DNA of 64,000 bases from Paenibacillus monticola (GCF_009664975.1 NZ_WJXB01000007.1:186001-250000), one strand, 5' to 3'; shown: positions 9,760-20,800, counted from the first letter of the stretch. Made by a program: numbers and translations. Notes: generated by a model not told the origin, from the sequence alone.

Positions 9760-11331
9760 TTATTTCGCAGCAACAAAAGCATCCACTTGTTTTTGCAATT
9801 CAGTTAAATAAGCATCAAATCCTGCACCCTTAAGTTGTTTCTGCACTTTCGCCAAGTCACCGTCGATGTTATTGGTCATCCCTACAGCTAATGGTTGAAT
9901 ATACTGTGTCTTTACTGTTTCCAAATTGGAGAGTTCTGTAGCCAAAGAAGAGGTGTCAAAGTTGAATCCTTCATACGGATCAGTTCCTCCGGCTTCTGCA
10001 AGTTTAGCACCTTCGATTTGGATATTGTCATAAATGTCTTTCCATTCTCCCGGATAGTTAACCTCAAGGTTCATGTAGCCATCATTCAATCCTGTCCAAG
10101 CCGGTTTAACGTTATCTGTCGGTATGCCGTCATAGTTAATAAATCCCTCAGCATCCACTTTATAATTCTCATCCAAAGCGCCATAAGATAGAAGATTGTA
10201 GTAGGTTTGGTCAGTGTGGGCTTTCTCAATAAACTTCAATGCCTGCTCTACATATTGAGAATTGGCACCTACAGAGATAAAGGTCATCGAACCGGCTGAC
10301 ATCTTAGGCATATAGCTTGGTACATTGTTCAGGAAGTAATCATACCATCCATATTCTGAGTCAGGTAATGCTTCTTTAAGAGGATTAATATAATTGCTAC
10401 TTACTGCACCAAGGTGGTTATTAAACTCAAGCGGCTTTTGATCCGCTTTCATAAGCTCCAATGTTTCAGCAGTAGCATTCCCTTGGGCTGCCAGCACGTC
10501 GTGATCTACAATGCCGTCATCATACCATTTCTTAGCCACTTCAATAACCTGTTTATATTCCGGTGTATCATACATACTGATAACTTTATATGGATCATCA
10601 ACTGGAGCGACTGCATATTCAGCTGCAACCGTAAGATACTTGCCGCCAGCGATCATAGTCCAAAGATTATTCGCAAAACGTTTGTCATTCAGCATTGGGG
10701 TAGCCTGATATTCTTCCTTGGCTTTATAAAGGTATTGTTCGGCTGTCTCCAGGCTGTTGATCTCGGGAAGGCCCCATTTTTTGCGAAGATCCTCGCGGTA
10801 GAGCATACCCTCACTGCCACCACCAGGCTTGTTGTATTGCGGGATTCCAAACACTTTACCTTCAATCTTTACCCGATCCAGCGCTCCTTTGTAATGCTCA
10901 ACAAGATCAGGCACTTTACTCAATAAAGGAGTTAAGTCTGCAAAGGCATTCTTGGCTGCGAAGTCTGTGAAATTCGACCAAACACCACCTACATAAAGAT
11001 CGTATTCTTTTGCAGCAATGGCTCTGCTAATTTGATTTTTTTCATCACCCCAAGGAATAAAATCGAATCTGACCTTGATTCCCAGATCCTTTACAGTTAA
11101 TTCATCCAGCTGCTTGTAGAAGTTATCCAGTCCGCTTTTGGGCTCACTTCCCATCGTAATCGCTTTCAATTCAACGATTTCTTTAGGCGCCTCCGTTGCA
11201 GCTGTATTCCCGGATTTTGTAGGTTCACCACCGACATTGGTATTGCCCGAATTCGAGCAGGCTGTAGATATCCCTAACATCAACGCCATTAATGAAACCA
11301 ACATCGTCTTTCTAAAATGCCTTCCTTTCAA
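9760..11331 (-). CDS. extracellular sugar-binding lipoprotein of an LplA-type ABC transporter
   Basis: A 523-residue family-1 solute-binding protein. I place the start at the TTG at 11331, five bases after GGAGGGG; an in-frame ATG at 11346 would overlap that site. A lipoprotein signal follows, with the lipobox ISTA-C at Cys25, then a Ser/Gly/Thr-rich linker. The mature part has the usual bilobal layout, including GKVFGIPQYN and a long C-terminal lobe rich in aromatic residues. It should be anchored in the outer leaflet and deliver oligosaccharides to the two permeases encoded just upstream. No ATPase gene is nearby; such transporters usually share an MsmX-type ATPase encoded elsewhere. Confidence 0.88.
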   Translation of the reverse strand: MKGRHFRKTMLVSLMALMLGISTACSNSGNTNVGGEPTKSGNTAATEAPKEIVELKAITMGSEPKSGLDNFYKQLDELTVKDLGIKVRFDFIPWGDEKNQISRAIAAKEYDLYVGGVWSNFTDFAAKNAFADLTPLLSKVPDLVEHYKGALDRVKIEGKVFGIPQYNKPGGGSEGMLYREDLRKKWGLPEINSLETAEQYLYKAKEEYQATPMLNDKRFANNLWTMIAGGKYLTVAAEYAVAPVDDPYKVISMYDTPEYKQVIEVAKKWYDDGIVDHDVLAAQGNATAETLELMKADQKPLEFNNHLGAVSSNYINPLKEALPDSEYGWYDYFLNNVPSYMPKMSAGSMTFISVGANSQYVEQALKFIEKAHTDQTYYNLLSYGALDENYKVDAEGFINYDGIPTDNVKPAWTGLNDGYMNLEVNYPGEWKDIYDNIQIEGAKLAEAGGTDPYEGFNFDTSSLATELSNLETVKTQYIQPLAVGMTNNIDGDLAKVQKQLKGAGFDAYLTELQKQVDAFVAAK

Positions 11332-11443
11332 ATGAATCCCCTCCATAGCTATATTTGTTATATGTGGAGTGGAGGAAACTGTAATAAGTATCCTCCAGCT
11401 TAACACCAATACTAATAAACCTTGATTTCTGGATGGGTGATGC

Positions 11444-12367
11444 TTAACCTTTCACACTTCCGACTACCAGTCCACTAACGAAGTAGCGCTGTACAAACGG
11501 ATAGAACAGGAGAACTGGACCGGTTACCAGCATCGCTGTAGCTAGCTTCATCGTTTCGCTAGGTAACTGTTGAGTAAGAATGATATCCGAGCCTTTGACT
11601 GCATCTGTCACCCTAGACAGCATTCTATAGAGTAAATACTGTAGACCCCATTTGTCTTTGTCCGTGATCAGATAGAGACTGTAAGTAAACCAGTTATTCC
11701 AATATCCCAGAGCTGTGAACAAACCAATGGTAGCCATTGCCGGCTTGGTCAGTGGAATAATGATCTGCCAGTAAATTCGGAAATCGCCGGCTCCGTCAAT
11801 CCGCGCCGACTCCATAAGCGCATCCGGGATACCCTTAATAAAGTTTCGGAACAGGAATACGTTGAACGCCGACATCAGACCACCCAATATCACAGACCAG
11901 AGCGAATGATTCAGATGCAGCACATTCGCTACGACCAGATATGTCGGGATCAGCCCTCCGCTAAAAAGAGTAGTAAAGTATATAAAGAAGGATATCTTGT
12001 CCTTATGCTTAAAGTCTGGACGAGAGAGAACATACCCCCCCATCGAAGTACATAACAAACCAAGAAATGTACCTACTGCTGTAACATAAATGGTAACCAT
12101 GTAGGCCTTACCGATTGTACTGCCCAAGGAAGTGAATACGACTCTGTAGGCCTCTAATGTAAACCCTTTTGGAAGAATGGAATATCCGCTTCTCACCACC
12201 TCCGACTCCGTACTAAACGAACCGGATAGCATAATAAAAAATGGGATCACACAGAGCAGCGCACCTATGGATACAACAACTATAGCTATGAGGTCAAACA
12301 CTCTGGTTCCGGCGTCTTTGCGAATTTTACTGCTGTGTTTGTCTACAGCCACAGAACTCACGTTCAA
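11444..12367 (-). CDS. sugar ABC transporter permease, LplC/YtcP type
   Basis: A 307-residue membrane protein with about six transmembrane segments. It starts with TTG at 12367, six bases after AAAGGG. The cytoplasmic coupling loop is visible as ESARIDGAGDFRIYWQIIIPLTKPA, the EAA motif of binding-protein-dependent permeases. It lies between the binding lipoprotein and the partner permease, separated by 12 bases from the latter. It forms the membrane channel of the oligosaccharide importer with the next protein. Confidence 0.9.
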   Translation of the reverse strand: MNVSSVAVDKHSSKIRKDAGTRVFDLIAIVVVSIGALLCVIPFFIMLSGSFSTESEVVRSGYSILPKGFTLEAYRVVFTSLGSTIGKAYMVTIYVTAVGTFLGLLCTSMGGYVLSRPDFKHKDKISFFIYFTTLFSGGLIPTYLVVANVLHLNHSLWSVILGGLMSAFNVFLFRNFIKGIPDALMESARIDGAGDFRIYWQIIIPLTKPAMATIGLFTALGYWNNWFTYSLYLITDKDKWGLQYLLYRMLSRVTDAVKGSDIILTQQLPSETMKLATAMLVTGPVLLFYPFVQRYFVSGLVVGSVKG

Positions 12368-12379
12368 TCACAACCCTTT

Positions 12380-13357
12380 CTAGAATAAGGAATTTTCCCG
12401 ATCAAATTTTCTAACTATGGCATTGACGGTCAGGATCAGAAGCAGTCCGAATACCGATTGATACAAACCCGCCGCAGTCCCCAAATTAATGCTGAAGTTA
12501 ACAGTCAAGGCACGGTAAACATATGTATCTATAATGTCCGTGGCATTAAGCAAAAGCCCGTTGTTGCCGACAATATTCCAGAAGAGGTCGAATTGACCTT
12601 TCAGGATACCGCCGATGGAGAACAGTAGCAGGATGATTACTGTCGGTTTAAGCAGCGGAAGTGTAACGTAACGAATGCGCTGCCATTTTGAAGCACCATC
12701 TACATAGGCCGCTTCATAAACACTCTCGTCGATCCCCATAATTGAAGCAAGATAGATTACGGTTCCATAACCTAAGCTCTTCCAGATTTCAACGACAACA
12801 ATGATGATTGGCCATACCCAAGGCGTCCGGTAAAAATCAAACTTTTCCATTCCAAAGGCAGCGAACATATTATTAAACACACCGTAGTTAAAGTTGAATA
12901 AATTGTAAATAATAGAGCCAATGATAACCATGGATACGAAATACGGCATGAACATTAATGTTTGCGAGGTCTTCACAAATTTATTAAAAGCGATCTCTTT
13001 TAGTAATACAGCCATCCCAATTTGACATATATTACTCAGCACTATAAAAGCCACATTATAAAGAATCGTGTTGCGGGTCAGCTTCCAGATGATGGAGTCT
13101 GCTCCCCCTTTAAATAGAAATTCAAAATTCTGCAGTCCTACAAATGGACTGAATATTCCTTTGCCGAAATCATAATTCGTAAAAGCATTGTACAAACCAA
13201 AAAGCGGTAAATAATTGAATGCTATAAAATATACAAACAGCGGAATGAGCATAAAATAATAAGTTTTATGTGCTCTGAAGTCCGCAAATGGCTTCTGTCT
13301 CCGTTTAAGCGCTTTCTTATTAAGCGCTTTCGAAGCAGCCGTTGTTACCTGATTCAT
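12380..13357 (-). CDS. sugar ABC transporter permease, LplB type
   Basis: A 325-residue membrane protein with six predicted helices. The start chosen is the ATG at 13357 behind AAAGGAGAAG; a longer reading lacks a ribosome site. The EAA loop reads EAAYVDGASKWQRIRYVTLPLLKP. The N-terminus carries a duplicated Lys-Ala-Leu stretch encoded by two nearly identical 12-bp direct repeats. It is the first gene of the transporter operon and has the shared motif B and a strong hairpin in its leader. Confidence 0.9.
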   Translation of the reverse strand: MNQVTTAASKALNKKALKRRQKPFADFRAHKTYYFMLIPLFVYFIAFNYLPLFGLYNAFTNYDFGKGIFSPFVGLQNFEFLFKGGADSIIWKLTRNTILYNVAFIVLSNICQIGMAVLLKEIAFNKFVKTSQTLMFMPYFVSMVIIGSIIYNLFNFNYGVFNNMFAAFGMEKFDFYRTPWVWPIIIVVVEIWKSLGYGTVIYLASIMGIDESVYEAAYVDGASKWQRIRYVTLPLLKPTVIILLLFSIGGILKGQFDLFWNIVGNNGLLLNATDIIDTYVYRALTVNFSINLGTAAGLYQSVFGLLLILTVNAIVRKFDRENSLF

Positions 13358-13401
13358 GCTATCACTTCTCCTTTCACAATTAATATTATCTTTTAACCCC
13401 T

Positions 13402-13439
13402 GCGAGGAATATCGCAAATTCGCAAGATTCCTCGCAAAA
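13402..13439 (-). promoter_or_regulatory. shared motif B and leader hairpin upstream of the permease operon
   Basis: Positions 13410-13439 read on the minus strand match motif A at 2521-2550 at 23 of 30 bases. The same region contains a perfect 9-bp inverted repeat, GCGAGGAAT (13402-13410) and ATTCCTCGC (13427-13435). It lies 45-80 bases upstream of the LplB-type start. It may be an operator for the YesN-type response regulator. Confidence 0.5.
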
Positions 13440-13473
13440 TATTACTGAATTAACTACATTAAACGAATTAATC

Positions 13474-13502
13474 ACAAAAAAAAGAAGACAGGAATCCCTG
13501 TC
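13474..13502 (-). terminator. terminator overlapping the sensor kinase stop codon
   Basis: GACAGG and CCTGTC form a 6-bp stem with a 4-base loop that starts at the TGA of the kinase gene. On the minus strand it is followed by a run of eight T. It separates the regulator pair from the transporter operon. Confidence 0.7.
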
Positions 13503-15243
13503 AACTTCTAACGGCAGGAACGTCGATAATGACGCAGGTTCCTTCGCCTTCTATACTGATGAACTTTATTGCTTTGGCATCTTCTCCAAAAAATAAATTC
13601 AAACGTTTATCAATATTCTCAATCCCATATCCGCTGCCTTGATAAGAGGAATGTCGTTCTTCTTGTTTTCGAATTCCTGCTCCATCGTCTTCTACGCTCA
13701 CAATTAAGCGTCCCTCTATGATTTGTCCGTTAATCTGAATCATTCCTGTTCGTTCCTCGGTTTCCATAATTCCATGCACTATTGCATTTTCCACAAGTGG
13801 TTGCAAAGTAATTTTGGGTAGCAGACAGTGTCTGGCTTCCTCCTCTATGGTGATCGCAAGTTTTATTCTGTCTTTGTAACGATTCCTTTGAATGTCCATA
13901 TATATACTGCAAAGTCGCAACTCTTCATCAAGCGTTACCGAATCTTTGCCTTTGCTAAGTACCAATTTGTAATAATCGGACAAGGCGTAGATGACATTCT
14001 GAACTTTTGCTCCCTCCTCCTTTTGTGCCATCCAGTTCACCATATCCAGGGTGTTATATAAAAAGTGGGGATTTATCTGCGACTGCAGAGCTTTCAGCTC
14101 TGCGCCCTTCTTTTCTTGTCCCAACCTAAACTGCTCTTCCAGAAGTTCCTGTACACTATTTATCATATAATTATAGCTTGAGATCAAATGCCCCAGTTCA
14201 TCGGTTCGAGGTTCAAGGTCAAGCGTATTTAATCTTCCCTGCCGAACCTGACTCATCTTGTTCATAAGCAAGAATATGCGCTGAGTGATCGACCTTGTAA
14301 TAGGAAAGATAAAAATAAAAATAAATAGACAAATAACCAGATAGATAGCAAGCATCTGAAAACGGATTTTATGGATAATAGCCATGGCAGCACTAGAGGG
14401 GATAACGGATACCAAATAAAGGTTGGTAGAGTCAATCTGATTCCCCCGTGCCAAATAAGTCCCACTGTCCAGATGAATCTCGGTATAACTTGCGTTGCTG
14501 TTCAGTTTATGTGGCAGCCTCATCTTAGCCAGTTCCTCATCACTGCCGCTGCTGGCAACAATTTCTCCTTCTTCGGTCTCCACATAGACCAACTGACCAG
14601 GAACGGATTGTCTCAACGCTTGGATGATTTGCTGTAACTCTATATTAATCATCACGAACCCTACGGACTCCATATAGTTATTATCATTCCAGAGTGCTCT
14701 GCCCAGCGTGAGGTATTTCTCCGGCTTCAGAGATTTAAAGCTGTCTTCAAAAATTAGCCAGGTGGATCTTCCTTTAGCTTCCAGGAATGTTTCCGTCCAC
14801 TTTTGGTCCTGAACCTGACTTAGCGGCCTGTACAGGGCACTTTTACCTGCGGTGACGAACCCGTCTTTGACGAAGTACATGATACTATCGAACTGTGAGT
14901 CTGACTCCAAGATCTGAGTATATGAGGTAATGTCTTCAAACAGGTCAATTTGTTTCCAAATTTCCACGTTGTCCGGATTCATCGAGAATACCGAGTTGAT
15001 GGTTTTGTTCACAACGATCATCGAGGAGATCTCTTCGATATGTGACATTCTGCTCGTTAGTACTGACAAAGTCTGCTCATAAGTCTGATTATTGGCATAG
15101 CTCTGACCATCAAGAGCATATTTGCGTATTTCGTGCTGGGATACAAAAAAAGTAATAATAAGCGGTATAATACCTACCATCACAAACAGGGTAATCAACT
15201 TCTTACGAATCGACAAATTTTTAAAATCTAACCCTATCTTCAT
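13501..15243 (-). CDS. YesM-family sensor histidine kinase
   Basis: A 580-residue membrane kinase. Transmembrane segments lie at about 15-34 and 294-316, flanking an extracellular sensor region of about 255 residues. A HAMP linker follows (about 315-370), then the His_kinase domain with the phosphorylated His393 in NPHFLYNTLD, and a HATPase_c domain with N-box ENAIVHG and the DDGAGI glycine motif. It should phosphorylate the response regulator encoded just upstream; the two genes overlap by one base (TAATG), so they are translationally coupled. The likely signal is an extracellular oligosaccharide, possibly sensed through the binding lipoprotein. Confidence 0.92.
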   Translation of the reverse strand: MKIGLDFKNLSIRKKLITLFVMVGIIPLIITFFVSQHEIRKYALDGQSYANNQTYEQTLSVLTSRMSHIEEISSMIVVNKTINSVFSMNPDNVEIWKQIDLFEDITSYTQILESDSQFDSIMYFVKDGFVTAGKSALYRPLSQVQDQKWTETFLEAKGRSTWLIFEDSFKSLKPEKYLTLGRALWNDNNYMESVGFVMINIELQQIIQALRQSVPGQLVYVETEEGEIVASSGSDEELAKMRLPHKLNSNASYTEIHLDSGTYLARGNQIDSTNLYLVSVIPSSAAMAIIHKIRFQMLAIYLVICLFIFIFIFPITRSITQRIFLLMNKMSQVRQGRLNTLDLEPRTDELGHLISSYNYMINSVQELLEEQFRLGQEKKGAELKALQSQINPHFLYNTLDMVNWMAQKEEGAKVQNVIYALSDYYKLVLSKGKDSVTLDEELRLCSIYMDIQRNRYKDRIKLAITIEEEARHCLLPKITLQPLVENAIVHGIMETEERTGMIQINGQIIEGRLIVSVEDDGAGIRKQEERHSSYQGSGYGIENIDKRLNLFFGEDAKAIKFISIEGEGTCVIIDVPAVRS

Positions 15244-16754
15244 TACAGCCTCATCTTTCTATACTCTATCGGTGTTAGATTAGTACAGGTTCTGAACACC
15301 TTGGCAAAATAACTGGGGCTGGCAAAACCGCATAACTCTGAGATCGCATTCATTTTATAATGCTCATTAGTAATCAGCTTTTTGGCCAATTCAATGCGAT
15401 AATCCCTGATGTACTGAGTGATAGTCGTTCCGGTTTCTTGTTTGAACAACATATTGAGATGAGAACAAGACAAATGCATTTGTTGGCCAATTTCCGGCAG
15501 ATCTAAATCCATTTGGCTTACATGTGAGGAGATATAGTCCATCACCCCAATTACCGTTCGAGAATATTTTGCTTCACTCTCCACCTCCAAACAATAGGCT
15601 TTACAGATTTCTTGGATAAACTGTTTGATCTCAAGAATCGTATGAAGTTCGGATATCCGTTGATCTATATCGTTAACATCATAAATAGACTCTAATTTAG
15701 CCAAGAGCGTACCTTTCTCCTGAATCATGGCCCGCCCTATGGATGAAAATAAAGCGCACACTTGCTCTCGTGGAGGATGTTCTTTTTCAACGAATACATT
15801 GCATACAGAATCTATCCAATCTGCAAGCTGGCCTGGCTGACTCTTCAATAGCTTATAAAAATCTATAAAGAGTTGCGGACTTATCCCTGATTGCGCATTT
15901 TGAGGTTTACTGTATTGAAAATAATGAAATTCGGGGTGATAAAAAGAACGTTCCAGTGCTTTTTGAACAGTTCTATAACTTTGCTTGATTTCACTTATGC
16001 TAGCAACTTTCTCCCCTATCCCTACATAAATATTCTCATTGAATTTAAACAACTGTTTGGATAGACTCTCTATTCGCTCCATTTTTACTCTGTTCAGAGA
16101 AAGAACAAATATGAATCTCCCCTCTCCAAGATAATCTCCCACGGAATAAACCGCTTGATCTTTCCAGAAATTATTCGTATTCTCCAGAAGCTCTTTCCCA
16201 TTTTCTATGTATGTTGGACTAAAAATCATTAAACACACATAATTTGTGTTCATTGGAAAATCTTCTTCTTCGCATAGTTTTAGAATGGATTCGGAATCCA
16301 CCGTACTTTCTGTAAGTAAACGTGCTAGCTTTTGGTGTTGCAGAATTTTTTTAATGGAAAGATCAATCTCAAGTTTTTGACTTTTTTGCACGGATTGAAC
16401 TGTTTTTTGAATGGCCTCTTCTAAATCAGCGATTTTAATGGGTTTCTCAATATAGTCTACTGCAGATAGTTTTATCGCGCTTTTAAGATAGTCAACATCT
16501 AAATATCCACTCATAAACAACAATTTGCAATCGGGGCAATACTCACCCAGTTTTTCAGCAAATACAATCCCATTAAGCCTCGGCATCCGAATATCCGTCA
16601 GAACAATATCCGGCTTGTACCGCGCTGCCAAGCGCAACGCTTCCTCTCCGTCCCTTGCTTCGAGTATATTATTGATCCCATACTGCTCCCATTCAACGGA
16701 TTCGATCAAACCTTCTCTTGTGTAATCATCATCATCAGCTATTAAAATTCGCAT
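15243..16754 (-). CDS. YesN-family response regulator with AraC DNA-binding domain
   Basis: A 503-residue protein. The receiver domain (1-120) has the acidic pocket near Asp8-Asp10, the phosphoacceptor Asp54 in LTDIRMP and the conserved Lys near 104. A long central region links to two AraC helix-turn-helix motifs (about 400-503), ending in the family signature SPSYFAKVFRTCTNLTPIEYR. It starts at an ATG behind AAGGAGAA. It should activate the transporter and glycosidase genes when phosphorylated by the partner kinase. The repeated 30-bp motif upstream of GH95 and LplB is a candidate target. Confidence 0.92.
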   Translation of the reverse strand: MRILIADDDDYTREGLIESVEWEQYGINNILEARDGEEALRLAARYKPDIVLTDIRMPRLNGIVFAEKLGEYCPDCKLLFMSGYLDVDYLKSAIKLSAVDYIEKPIKIADLEEAIQKTVQSVQKSQKLEIDLSIKKILQHQKLARLLTESTVDSESILKLCEEEDFPMNTNYVCLMIFSPTYIENGKELLENTNNFWKDQAVYSVGDYLGEGRFIFVLSLNRVKMERIESLSKQLFKFNENIYVGIGEKVASISEIKQSYRTVQKALERSFYHPEFHYFQYSKPQNAQSGISPQLFIDFYKLLKSQPGQLADWIDSVCNVFVEKEHPPREQVCALFSSIGRAMIQEKGTLLAKLESIYDVNDIDQRISELHTILEIKQFIQEICKAYCLEVESEAKYSRTVIGVMDYISSHVSQMDLDLPEIGQQMHLSCSHLNMLFKQETGTTITQYIRDYRIELAKKLITNEHYKMNAISELCGFASPSYFAKVFRTCTNLTPIEYRKMRL

Positions 16755-16864
16755 TGGTAGATTCTCCTTAATCTATTTATGCATTTATACATCAATATTT
16801 GATATGGTGCAATCATAGCACATCGGTGGATATTATTTTCTGCGCTTCCCATAATCAGTTGGCG

Positions 16865-17686
16865 TTAATCCAAACCATGCAGCCGCTTAAATTCCTCGGG
16901 TTTCATTCCGGTAACACGCCTAAACACCGCACAGAAATAACTGGCATGATCAAAGCCGACCAACTGCGCGATTTCATATATTTTTTTCTCCCGTCCAGTA
17001 AACATTAATTGTTTGCTCCGGTTAATGCGCTGCTTATTAATATAGGTTACAGGTCGATCATGCAGGGTTCGCTGAAAAAGACGGCATAAATACTGCGGAG
17101 ATACGGAAGCCACCTCAGCTAACTCCTTCAACGGCAGAGCTCTGTGCAGGTTGCGTTCAATATGCTGAAGAACCGGTTGAATGCGTTCCAGCTCATCATC
17201 CTCTTTTGATGAGGGCAGCAGATTACGTTTCAAATCAAGGAGCAGCGTATATAACAGCCTGGAACGTTCGAGGTTGGCTCCCGGTTCATTACCATCTGAT
17301 ACCGTGAGCATTTCTCTTAAAGGCTTCAGTAATCGTTCGTCTCTTAATCTTCCAGGACCCGACTCGCGAATCCCTAAGAACTGCAGCATCTGGCTAGCTT
17401 CTCTACCATTAAAAGAGATCCATGATAGCCTCCACGCGCGGCTGATCGGAGTATAGGAGTGTGCGATATGCGGATATAGAAAGAAAACATCCCCGGGGCC
17501 AACCAAGTACCGTTTATCTTTGATCGCCAGCTCACCTTTGCCATCGAGAATCTGATGGAATTGATAATCTGGAAATCCGGCCGGACGAACCGTTTCCGAC
17601 TGATGCTCCCAATAACCGATTGTTGTAGCATACAGCGGTAATAATATCGTCTCTTCCGTTTGGCAAAAGATCAATTTGCTCTTCAT
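16865..17686 (-). CDS. AraC-family regulator with cupin sensor domain
   Basis: A 273-residue protein. The ATG at 17686 behind GGGGGAG is chosen over one ten codons upstream. The N-terminal half is an AraC_binding cupin (about 20-140, with GPGDVFFLYPHIAHSY). The C-terminal half has two helix-turn-helix motifs ending in GFDHASYFCAVFRRVTGMKPEEF. It is divergent from the beta-galactosidase gene across about 200 bases, so it probably controls that gene in response to a sugar. It is separate from the YesM/YesN pair. Confidence 0.88.
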   Translation of the reverse strand: MKSKLIFCQTEETILLPLYATTIGYWEHQSETVRPAGFPDYQFHQILDGKGELAIKDKRYLVGPGDVFFLYPHIAHSYTPISRAWRLSWISFNGREASQMLQFLGIRESGPGRLRDERLLKPLREMLTVSDGNEPGANLERSRLLYTLLLDLKRNLLPSSKEDDELERIQPVLQHIERNLHRALPLKELAEVASVSPQYLCRLFQRTLHDRPVTYINKQRINRSKQLMFTGREKKIYEIAQLVGFDHASYFCAVFRRVTGMKPEEFKRLHGLD

Positions 17687-17883
17687 GCGTCTCCCCCGTT
17701 TTTTCTTGATATCCACTGTAAACCTTCATTATTACTATTAAATGGTCTCTTCCATTCTACTCTGCTTCCAAAGATGATTCTAGTTTCATATTGTGCTATA
17801 AAAGGAGAAAATCCTTCTATATCCGTTGCAAATGACTCGTCTTATAATATGAATATACTAATAAAGATGAGGAGATGTTACTC

Positions 17884-20800
17884 ATGCGCCACAAGCTTGT
17901 CTATCAGCCGCCTGCAAACGGCTACCCCGAATGGAATAACAATCCCGAGATATTTCAACTGAATCGGTTGGATGCACATGCCTCCATGATATCCTATCCA
18001 ACTGTGTCAGAGGCCTTACAGGATGTTAAAGAAGTCTCCCCGTACTACCAGACCCTTAACGGTTCCTGGAAATTCTCTTTTTCCGAAACACCAGAGCAGC
18101 GATGCAAGGATTTTTATAAAGCAGATTTTGACAGCAGTAGTTGGTCCGCTATTCCCGTTCCCTCTCACTGGCAGTTCCAGGGCTATGACTATCCTCAATA
18201 TACAAATGTGCGTTATCCCTGGGCAGAGTCCGAACCCGAGTTGAAACCACCCTTTGCTCCAACGGTGTATAATCCGGTAGGCTCTTACATACGAAGCTTC
18301 ACAGTACCGGAGTCTTGGGAAGGACAACCTGTATACCTCAGCTTCCAGGGCGTTGAATCTGCTTTTTATGTATGGGTAAATGGAGAATTGGTTGGTTATG
18401 GCGAAGATACCTTTACTCCGTCCGAGTTTGATATCACCCCCTACTTGAATCCTGGAGAAAACAAGCTAGCCGTTGAGGTGTATCGTTGGTGCGATGCCAG
18501 TTGGCTAGAGGATCAGGACTTCTGGCGTCTTAGTGGTATTTTTCGTGATGTTTATTTGTACACAGCTCCTCCAGTTCACGTTGCTGACTTTTTTGTCCGC
18601 ACCGATCTGGATAACGAATTCGCAAATGCAGAACTGAACGTGAACATACAAGTAGAAAATTACTTTAACCGAGATGTAAGTGCTCATGCGCTCCAAATGC
18701 AGCTCTATGATGAACAGGGCCAAGCGGTATGGACTGCTCCAGTTTCCGCGAGTATTTCGTTTAATGAAAGTGGCATGCAACAACTCCAGCTAGCGGCACT
18801 TGTCGATCATCCGTATAAATGGAGTGCTGAGAAACCGTATCTGTATACTCTGGCACTCTCATTAATCGACGATCAAGAGCATCTATTGGAAGCTGTAAGT
18901 AGTAAAGTCGGATTTCGTTCCTTCGAGATCAAAGACGGTCTTATGAAGATTAACGGTAAAAGAGTAGTGCTCAAAGGCGTTAACCGGCACGAATTCTCCT
19001 GCGATACCGGCCGCGCGCTGGCCAAAGCTGATATGATTCGCGATATTCAATTGATGAAATCTCATAATATTAATGCGGTCCGAACCTCTCATTATCCTAA
19101 TCAGTCCGTTTGGTATGAGCTCTGCGACGAGTATGGAATCTATGTCATAGATGAGACGAATCTGGAGACACACGGTTCTTGGCAGTATGGGCAACAGAAT
19201 CTGCATGAGGGGAACATCCCCGGTAGTAAACCGGAATGGCGCGCCAATGTGCTGGACCGCTGTAATTCCATGATGCAACGGGACAAGAATCATCCATCTG
19301 TTGTGATTTGGTCGCTGGGCAATGAGTCTTTCGGAGGCGATAACTTTATCGCCATGCATGACCAACTGAGACAAGCCGATCCGACGAGACCTGTTCATTA
19401 TGAAGGCATCTTCCACTATAAACCTTCGGAAGCAGCTAGTGATATTGAGTCTACAATGTACGCTAAACCGGACGATATTGAAAAATATGCGCGGAACCAT
19501 CCGCAGAAGCCTTATATCATCTGCGAATATAGTCACGCTATGGGCAATTCCTGTGGCGGCCTGCATCTGTACTGCGATTTATTTGACCAATATGACATTT
19601 TTCAAGGTGCTTTCATTTGGGATTGGGTGGATCAGGCCATTCGGACCCACACCGCCGATGGGATTGAATATTTGGCTTATGGTGGCGACTTTGGAGAATC
19701 TCCGCATGATGGTAATTTTAGTGGGAACGGATTACTATTTGCAGACCGAACGATAACTCCTAAACTGCTTGAGGTCAAAAAATGCTACCAAAATATAAAA
19801 ATAACCGCTGTAGACATTAACAAGGGACTCTTCTCGTTCCGCAACAACTTCTTATTTACGAATATTGAAGAGTATGATCTGAGATGGGATATTCGCTTGA
19901 ACGGAGAAATAGCGCTGGAAGGTGTGCTGCAGATTGCAGTTCAACCTGGAGAAAGCGCTGAATGTACTATTCCGTACGAACTGAATTCTTTTGTAAATGA
20001 CAAAGAAGCCATTCTGACTGTATCTTTTGTGCAGCGGGCAGCAACTTTCTGGTCTGAGGCCAATCATGAAATCGCTTGGGAACAATTTATTGTATCTCCG
20101 CGTATGGTTACCAACAGTACCGATCCACTAGGAGAAGAGCTGCGGGTTACTGAAGAAGGAGATGCTTTAACGGTTATGGGCGGTGCCTTTGCTCTGACTT
20201 TTAATATGACTACAGGAGATTTATTCTCTTACCTTTCCTCGGGAAAAGAACGCTTGCTTGAGCCTGTAAGACCCAATTTCTGGAGAGCGGTAACCGACAA
20301 TGATCTTGGTAACGGATTGCAGAAGCGTTGCGCGGTCTGGAAGGAAGCTTCTTACAGCCGGAATATCGCCCATTTCTCATGCCGAGTTGAAGGTAATCGT
20401 TGTTACGTCTCTATCGCTTATCTTTTGGCTACGAATCCTGATTCCACATTGCTGCTCCATTATGAGATTCGCCCCGACGGGTCCATGGAGATTACGCAGG
20501 AACTGAATCCGGGGGGCAGTTCACTCCCGGAAATCCCTGAATTCGGTATGCTGTTCGTGCTTGATGGAAGTCTGGATACCCTTTCCTGGTATGGTAGAGG
20601 ACCTCATGAGAACTATTGGGACAGACAAACGGGTGCGAAACTGGGACGATATAGCGGCAAGGTTAGTGAGCAATTTATACCTTATCTTAGACCTCAGGAG
20701 TGCGGCAACAAGACAGATGTCAGATATGCCTCCCTCACAGAGAGCGCGAATGGTTCTGGGCTTTATTTTGAAAGCTCGGCTACTCTGGAAATTAATGCCC

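Noticed and set aside
17740..17870. TATAAT with TTGCAA upstream of lacZ as a sigma-A promoter
   Set aside because: The spacing is 11 bases, too short for a standard promoter, so I did not annotate it.
18883..19566. 227-codon minus-strand frame inside lacZ
   Set aside because: It lies wholly opposite conserved catalytic GH2 sequence and shows no independent features.
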